Shown here: piece by piece, positions 59,949 through 64,000 of the stretch
Numbering within the stretch: the stretch's first letter is position 1
How the letters are laid out: each line of letters opens with the position of its first letter
Assembly (NCBI GenBank): GCA_016190505.1
Contig: JACPQM010000072.1
Span: forward strand, 1-64,000
Length of the DNA: 64,000 bases
Direction of reading: 5' to 3'
DNA from: Chloroflexota bacterium
GTDB taxonomy: Bacteria > Chloroflexota > Dehalococcoidia > JACPQK01
Made by a program: the position numbers and the translations under genes
Notes under the pieces: generated by a model
Databases searched by the model: none
Told to the model about the DNA's origin: nothing
The model's input: only the letters and a program-made list of their open reading frames with translations

Positions 59949-60161
59949 CTAACTGGGCGGCGACACGCCCGCTTTCTGGCCGATGTAGGACAGCAGGTCG
60001 GCCAGGCGGGTGAAATAGCTGTGCTCCCCTGTCCCAGCCTGGGTGACTCGCCACCGCCATTGGGGCCGGTCCAGGTGGCCAGAAGGCTCCAGCCAGACCG
60101 TGATTACAAACGAGACTGCGACCCCGTTGGTACTTGGTGCGCTGTTGCTCGGCTGCGGCAT
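59949..60161 (-). CDS. Small conserved-looking protein (WRV-TG-YF motif)
   Basis: 70 aa from ATG 60161 (GTGGAGAAC upstream): VSFVITVWLEPSGHLDRPQWRWRVTQAGTGEHSYFTRLADLLSYI. The pattern V.L/WRW.V...TGE..YF..L.DLL.FI recurs in small proteins of related bacteria as far as I recall, but no function is known. The longer track ORF (54 extra codons) is rejected. It follows the BTAD regulator on the same strand with about 130 nt between. Confidence 0.6.
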   Translation of the reverse strand: MPQPSNSAPSTNGVAVSFVITVWLEPSGHLDRPQWRWRVTQAGTGEHSYFTRLADLLSYIGQKAGVSPPS

Positions 60162-60288
60162 GTTCTCCACTTCTTTGCTAGCATTTTCACAGTCCTGGCT
60201 TCCAAATCGCTTCCACCGGACCGGAAAAGACGCTCTCCGCGTTCGCTTGGAGATGGGGGGTGGGAAGCCAGACCGCGGGAAATGATGA

Positions 60289-62499
60289 CTATGGGGCGGG
60301 CAGCGAGCGGATGCGCTCGGCAAGCTTCTCTGTCTCAGGCAAAGGGGCTACACTCAGCTCCCTGGCCAGCGACTCTTTGCAGGTCTGATACTGACGGAGG
60401 GCTTCATCCCGGCGGCCATCAGCCCACAGCGCCTGCATGAGCGCTCGATGGACCTCTTCCCGTACCGGGTCCATCCGTAACGCCCGCCGCAGCAGCTCGA
60501 TACTCCGGTGCCAGTTGCCCGCAGACCGGTGCAGCGCCGCCAGCCGCCTGAGCACGAAGATACAGGTCTCGCGGGTCTGCTCTCGCTCTTCCAGGCACCA
60601 CTCGGCGAAGGGCTCGTCCTCCATGAAGTCGCCCCGGTAGAGTTGGACCGCGGCTTCATATGCCGAGATGGCCGCATCCCGGTCTCCCTTCGCCCCGGCG
60701 GTTCGCCCCTCTTCTGCCAGCAGCTTGAACTCCCATGCATCCACTCGGCAAGACGAACGAGCGCTGAAGTAGTAGCGGTCACCTTCGCCCACAATGAACT
60801 GCCACCTTCTGTTCGTCTCCGGAGGTTCCACGAGGCGCCGCAGCTCGTGCACCAGCACGTGGAGCTGGCCTGTCTTGGTCTGGGGGTCGCCCTCGGGCCA
60901 GAGCAGGTCAATCAAGGTCTCCCGGGAAAGGGGCCGCCCATCCTTGGTCAAAAGTATCTTGAGAAGGGTCAGGGCCTTTTTTCGAGCTATCATGGCCGGG
61001 GTGACGGGCATGCCATGCTTGCGCAACTCGAAGGTGCCCAGGCAGCGGACCACGAGATAAGGCCCGGCCTCTGCGGGCCGCCGGAGCGACGAGAGTGCAT
61101 CGCGTTCCGGCATGTGGGGGGCGAGTGCAACGGCGGACCCTTTCGGTCCGGCGGGTGTCAGCGCACTGTAGGTCTGGGCACGCTGCTCCTCTTCGTACAA
61201 CTCGTGGGCCACTCGTATAGAGTGCGTTACTGCCTCGATGGCTGCCTGGAGCCACGCCAGCGAGCGGGTCGGGACCGACGTGCCGGTGCTGTGGTAGTAG
61301 AACTGGCAAATGCTGATGGGCCTCCCACGGGCAACAGCCGGTATGCAGTAGCACACGCTCCACGAACGCGGGCTGTCTTGGCACGGCGCTGGCCAACTAG
61401 CCCTCGGCCCCGCGAGCACTGTGCCGCAGGCCCTGGCAGAGGCCGGGCACGAGATGGGGACGCTGGAGAGCGCCTGGCAAGATCCTCTTGGAGTAGCGCC
61501 CCTGGTGACACGTTGGACTGAGGCCGATCTCGTCTGGGGCAGCAGCACGACGGCCATCCCCTGGGCGCCGCTCAGGGGCAGCAGTGTATCCATGACCCTT
61601 CCCAGGATGCTTTGGGCGTTGTCCTCCCCACCACTGGTCCCCTGGGAGGTATCCAGGAACAGCGCTCGCTGCATTCGCAGCAGCCCCGCCTCCAATGCCA
61701 GGGCCACTGGACCGCTGGCCCACGACAGAAGGCGAAGGGTATGTGACAGGGCAGGGTCAGGCCGGCGGAAGGCCAGCCCAATGGAGCCTACCACACCCGA
61801 TGAGCTACGCAGCGGCATGCAGACATACTGCTGGAAGCCTGCCTCTTTGACTCGGCTACGCAAGAAACGGGGGTCGTCGAGCAGATGGTCGCTAAAGACA
61901 GGGGCCCCTTGGGCCAGGGCCAGCCCTGGGAAGCCTTCCCCCGGCTCGAAGTGTGTTATCTGAGAAAAGGCGTGCCGGAATACCCCCTGGTGGCAGGTCA
62001 GGACCATGCCGTGTCCCCCTGGCTCCGCCAGAAACAGCTCGCCCGCCTCGGCCCCGCTGGCCTCCCGCAACACTTCCGGCACGTGCCAGAGGTTATCAGG
62101 TGGGGGTGCCGATGCCAGGACACCGGAGAGAAGACTGGTGATGTCCAGGTCCCGGCCGATGCTTGCCCCAGGTCCGACGTGTCCGAGCATGGCCACGGCC
62201 CCGTCGCCGGCGGGCAAGGCCACCAGCTCACAGCGAAGCCGCAGGTGTGGTCCCGCCGGGCGGTGGATGGCGACGTAGGAATGGCCCAGCAAGCGACCCG
62301 CGGCCAGGGCAGCTAGACTCCGGCAGCTTGGACCGCAGATGCGGCGGCCAAACTCATCATAGCCCTGCACCACCTCATAACAGCGCCTGCCCACGGCCAG
62401 CTCCGCCGGGATGCCCAGGAGTGCGGCAGCACCGAGTTCCCATTCGATGACACGATGGGAGCCATCTATGACAAACCGGCCCGAGAGCGAGCTATTCAT
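60289..62499 (-). CDS. PAS-GAF-GAF regulator with C-terminal BTAD (SARP-like) DNA-binding domain
   Basis: 736 aa. A PAS-like N-terminus carries CYEVVQGYDEFGRRICGPSC. One GAF domain (about 125-270: EPGEGFPGLALAQGAPVFSDHL, VCMPLRSSSGVVGSIGLAF) is followed by a second Cys-rich GAF-like region (SVPISCPASARACG ... SVCYCIPAVARG). The C-terminal ~250 residues are an OmpR-type winged helix (VRCLGTFELRKHG ... RKKALTLLKILLTKDGRPLSRETLIDLLWPEGD) plus BTAD tetratricopeptide-like helices. It lies next to the nar operon and is a candidate nitrate, redox or NO responsive activator. Confidence 0.85.
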   Translation of the reverse strand: MNSSLSGRFVIDGSHRVIEWELGAAALLGIPAELAVGRRCYEVVQGYDEFGRRICGPSCRSLAALAAGRLLGHSYVAIHRPAGPHLRLRCELVALPAGDGAVAMLGHVGPGASIGRDLDITSLLSGVLASAPPPDNLWHVPEVLREASGAEAGELFLAEPGGHGMVLTCHQGVFRHAFSQITHFEPGEGFPGLALAQGAPVFSDHLLDDPRFLRSRVKEAGFQQYVCMPLRSSSGVVGSIGLAFRRPDPALSHTLRLLSWASGPVALALEAGLLRMQRALFLDTSQGTSGGEDNAQSILGRVMDTLLPLSGAQGMAVVLLPQTRSASVQRVTRGATPRGSCQALSSVPISCPASARACGTVLAGPRASWPAPCQDSPRSWSVCYCIPAVARGRPISICQFYYHSTGTSVPTRSLAWLQAAIEAVTHSIRVAHELYEEEQRAQTYSALTPAGPKGSAVALAPHMPERDALSSLRRPAEAGPYLVVRCLGTFELRKHGMPVTPAMIARKKALTLLKILLTKDGRPLSRETLIDLLWPEGDPQTKTGQLHVLVHELRRLVEPPETNRRWQFIVGEGDRYYFSARSSCRVDAWEFKLLAEEGRTAGAKGDRDAAISAYEAAVQLYRGDFMEDEPFAEWCLEEREQTRETCIFVLRRLAALHRSAGNWHRSIELLRRALRMDPVREEVHRALMQALWADGRRDEALRQYQTCKESLARELSVAPLPETEKLAERIRSLPAP

Positions 62500-62753
62500 T
62501 ACTATCCACAGAGGCCTTCGTCATCCCACTGACAGCAGTTCTAGAATAGCTGACAGTTTACTAGTAAACGAGGGCGAAGACAATGACTTTTGTCCCGTCT
62601 CCGCCCTCTATCGCGTATGCTGCCACGGGCCGAGTCCTCGCCAGGTTGGTGCGACAAGAACGCCTTGGCTCATGCTGGTAGACGGCCGTTCAGCCGTTCC
62701 CTGCCGCCTGGACCGGCGAGGACCCGTGCCCAACTCAGCGGACAGGCGCAAGC
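62500..62753. other. Intergenic region upstream of the BTAD regulator
   Basis: No gene recognised. It carries a perfect palindrome (62556-62569) and a weak minus-strand -10 (TATTCT at 62543-62548). Confidence 0.5.
62556..62569 (-). promoter_or_regulatory. 14-bp palindrome upstream of the BTAD regulator
   Basis: GTTTACTAGTAAAC is a perfect palindrome lying just upstream of the candidate -10 (minus strand), a position suited to autoregulation. Confidence 0.5.
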
Positions 62754-64000
62754 CTACGACTGCTGTGGCTGCGTGGCAGGCTCTGCCAGGCCTACCAGCA
62801 CGTAGCTGACCAGCAAGCCCGTCAGGCCTGCGATCACGATGGACCCCACCCAAAGCTCCACCGGCCAGCGGACCCCGTCGGTCAGGGCCAGCGACAGGAA
62901 GTACAGGCCGTAGAGCACCGCGGGCACGGTGAAAGCGAAGACGCGTAGCGCGCCCCTGCGCTCGGGGCCTGGCCTCAGGCCCCTCAGCAGCGCGTCGCCC
63001 ACCATGCCGGCTACCACTACCGCAGGCACCAGCGGGAGCCTATCGTTGAGCATGCCCATCAGAGCAGCGTTGAGGGTAAAGAGCAGCGTGACGGAGCCCA
63101 GCGGCAGGGTCCACCGGCGCAGGCCCAGCAGCAGCGTCCCCATAAGTAACCCCGTTTGCAGCAGGATAGAGGCGATGCCCAGGGCCTGGCCGAAGGAGCC
63201 CAGAGCGGCGGCGCGGCTCTGGGCGCTGTAGACGATCCGGCTCCCATCTGCTGACCACGAGGGCAACCATTCGTCCACGCCCGGCGTGTTGGTCAGGTTG
63301 GTCTGGCCGGAGCCATCGGCGTTCATGACGTAGACCTCGCTGTTGCCATCCCGCCGGGAGACAAAGGCGATCCGCTCCCCGTCCGGTGACCAGGCAGGCG
63401 ACAGGTTGGGGCCGTTGCCGCTCGTCAGCCGGGCCAGGCCCAGTCCCCCGTGGATGTCGGCCTTCTCACCAACACCTGTGGTGAACGCCACGTTCGTGCC
63501 GTCCGGAGACAAGGAGGGCTGTAGGCCAGGCGTCAAGGACTCCACGATTACTGTCTCCCCCGAGCCGTCAATGCTGAGGATATGGACTCGCGGCTGACCA
63601 GCCTGGACCGAGGAAAAGGCGAGTCGCCGGCCATCGGGGGACCAGGAAGGTGGCCACGCCAGTGCACCGCTGGTCGAAAGGCGCGTCTGCTCGGTCCCGT
63701 CGGCATTCATGAGGTACACCTCGGGCCGGCCGTCCCGCTGCGAGATGAAGGCGATCTTGCTGCCGTCGGGCGAGAAGGCCGGGTACGAGTTCGGCGCATC
63801 ACCGGAGGTGAGCCGGATGATGGCTGCCCCGTCGGACACGTAGATCTGGCTCGTTCCGTCCCGGTCCGAGGCAAAGGCCATGCGCCGGCCATCCGGGGAC
63901 CACGAGGCTGCCACGTTATTCTTCTCGGCGGTGGCTATCAGGCGGGTCTGGCCGCTGCCATCGGCGGCCATTACGTGTATTTCACTGGCTATCACCGTCT
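62754..64000 (-). CDS. TolB-like beta-propeller protein with C-terminal membrane domain (5' end outside window)
   Basis: At least 413 aa, open at the window edge. Five or more WD40/PD40-type repeats are seen, each with the pattern [23 protein letters not shown] and [13 protein letters not shown]. The last 160 residues hold about five transmembrane helices ([17 protein letters not shown] ... [20 protein letters not shown]). The propeller would be outside or periplasmic-like, the membrane part anchoring it. The track's start at 63995 is only the first GTG in view. Function unknown. Confidence 0.8.
   Translation of the reverse strand, partial: TVIASEIHVMAADGSGQTRLIATAEKNNVAASWSPDGRRMAFASDRDGTSQIYVSDGAAIIRLTSGDAPNSYPAFSPDGSKIAFISQRDGRPEVYLMNADGTEQTRLSTSGALAWPPSWSPDGRRLAFSSVQAGQPRVHILSIDGSGETVIVESLTPGLQPSLSPDGTNVAFTTGVGEKADIHGGLGLARLTSGNGPNLSPAWSPDGERIAFVSRRDGNSEVYVMNADGSGQTNLTNTPGVDEWLPSWSADGSRIVYSAQSRAAALGSFGQALGIASILLQTGLLMGTLLLGLRRWTLPLGSVTLLFTLNAALMGMLNDRLPLVPAVVVAGMVGDALLRGLRPGPERRGALRVFAFTVPAVLYGLYFLSLALTDGVRWPVELWVGSIVIAGLTGLLVSYVLVGLAEPATQPQQS

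Noticed and set aside
59950-60323. 124-aa version of the small protein near the nar operon
   Set aside because: The first 54 residues are Pro/Ser/His-rich with no site upstream; the conserved-looking part starts at ATG 60161 with a ribosome-binding site.

Overview
The window is a high-GC chromosomal segment (about 60-65% GC by eye) with tightly packed operons, many GTG/TTG starts and clear TTGACA/TATAAT-type promoters. The gene set fits a Gram-positive-like or monoderm bacterium, and the style of several proteins suggests Chloroflexota, perhaps Dehalococcoidia or a relative: a Cys-type CcmE, RNase J, a family 4 uracil-DNA glycosylase, a BTAD/GAF regulator, a CvpA homologue and many proline-rich lipoprotein linkers. 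The phylum call is inference from memory of protein styles; no 16S gene or other phylogenetic marker was tested. I saw no rRNA, tRNA, CRISPR array or intact insertion sequence.

Layout. 0.2-8.2 kb: a large lipoprotein with starch-binding-like modules, divergent from glgC-glgA-ROK kinase (glycogen synthesis and glucose phosphorylation), then a deacetylase-like enzyme and CvpA. 8.4-11 kb: an orphan peptide/opine-type substrate-binding lipoprotein and an isochorismatase-fold amidase. 11-21 kb: housekeeping genes on the plus strand (ccmE-B-C-D, glyA, rpsF-ssb-rpsR, a PpiC foldase, hom-thrC, folE, a GNAT/CelD-like protein, a NifU-type scaffold). 21-25.2 kb: an SDR oxidoreductase, then four small secreted acidic proteins (two of them built from 11-residue repeats) with matching promoter and leader architecture, and a DUF1264 lipoprotein. 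25.3-27.8 kb: an MBL hydrolase and a lower-GC minus-strand micro-operon around a proteasome-like Ntn-hydrolase. 28-33.3 kb: UvrD helicase and an assimilatory sulfate-reduction operon (sulfite reductase, TusA-like, TauE exporter, APS/PAPS reductase) behind a strong promoter with a palindromic operator. 33.5-36.3 kb: enoyl-CoA hydratase plus VOC enzyme, and an MFS transporter. 36.6-42.3 kb: a TetR regulator, then otsA-otsB-mscS/DUF5752-treT, an osmoprotection locus. 42.3-49.6 kb: tandem FtsK translocases, RNase J, UDG and two tiny rubredoxin-like Zn/Fe proteins. 50-62.5 kb: cytochrome c plus narGHJI plus two NarK transporters, and on the other strand a small protein and a PAS-GAF-BTAD regulator. 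The window ends inside a TolB-like propeller membrane protein.

How it works together. ADP-glucose from GlgC can feed GlgA (glycogen) and possibly the retaining trehalose synthase TreT, while OtsAB gives a second trehalose route. A mechanosensitive channel with two C-terminal DUF5752-like modules lies between the two trehalose systems and is the most suggestive candidate for an undescribed osmotic control module. The Nar cluster lacks a Tat signal on NarG, so its active site should face the cytoplasm and need the two NarK carriers. It carries its own membrane-anchored cytochrome c, so nitrate reduction and nitrite oxidation are both possible.

The strongest novelty candidates are the co-regulated hendecad-repeat secreted proteins at 22.0-24.6 kb, the MscS-DUF5752-trehalose module at 37.4-42.3 kb, and the Ntn-hydrolase micro-operon at 26.6-27.8 kb.
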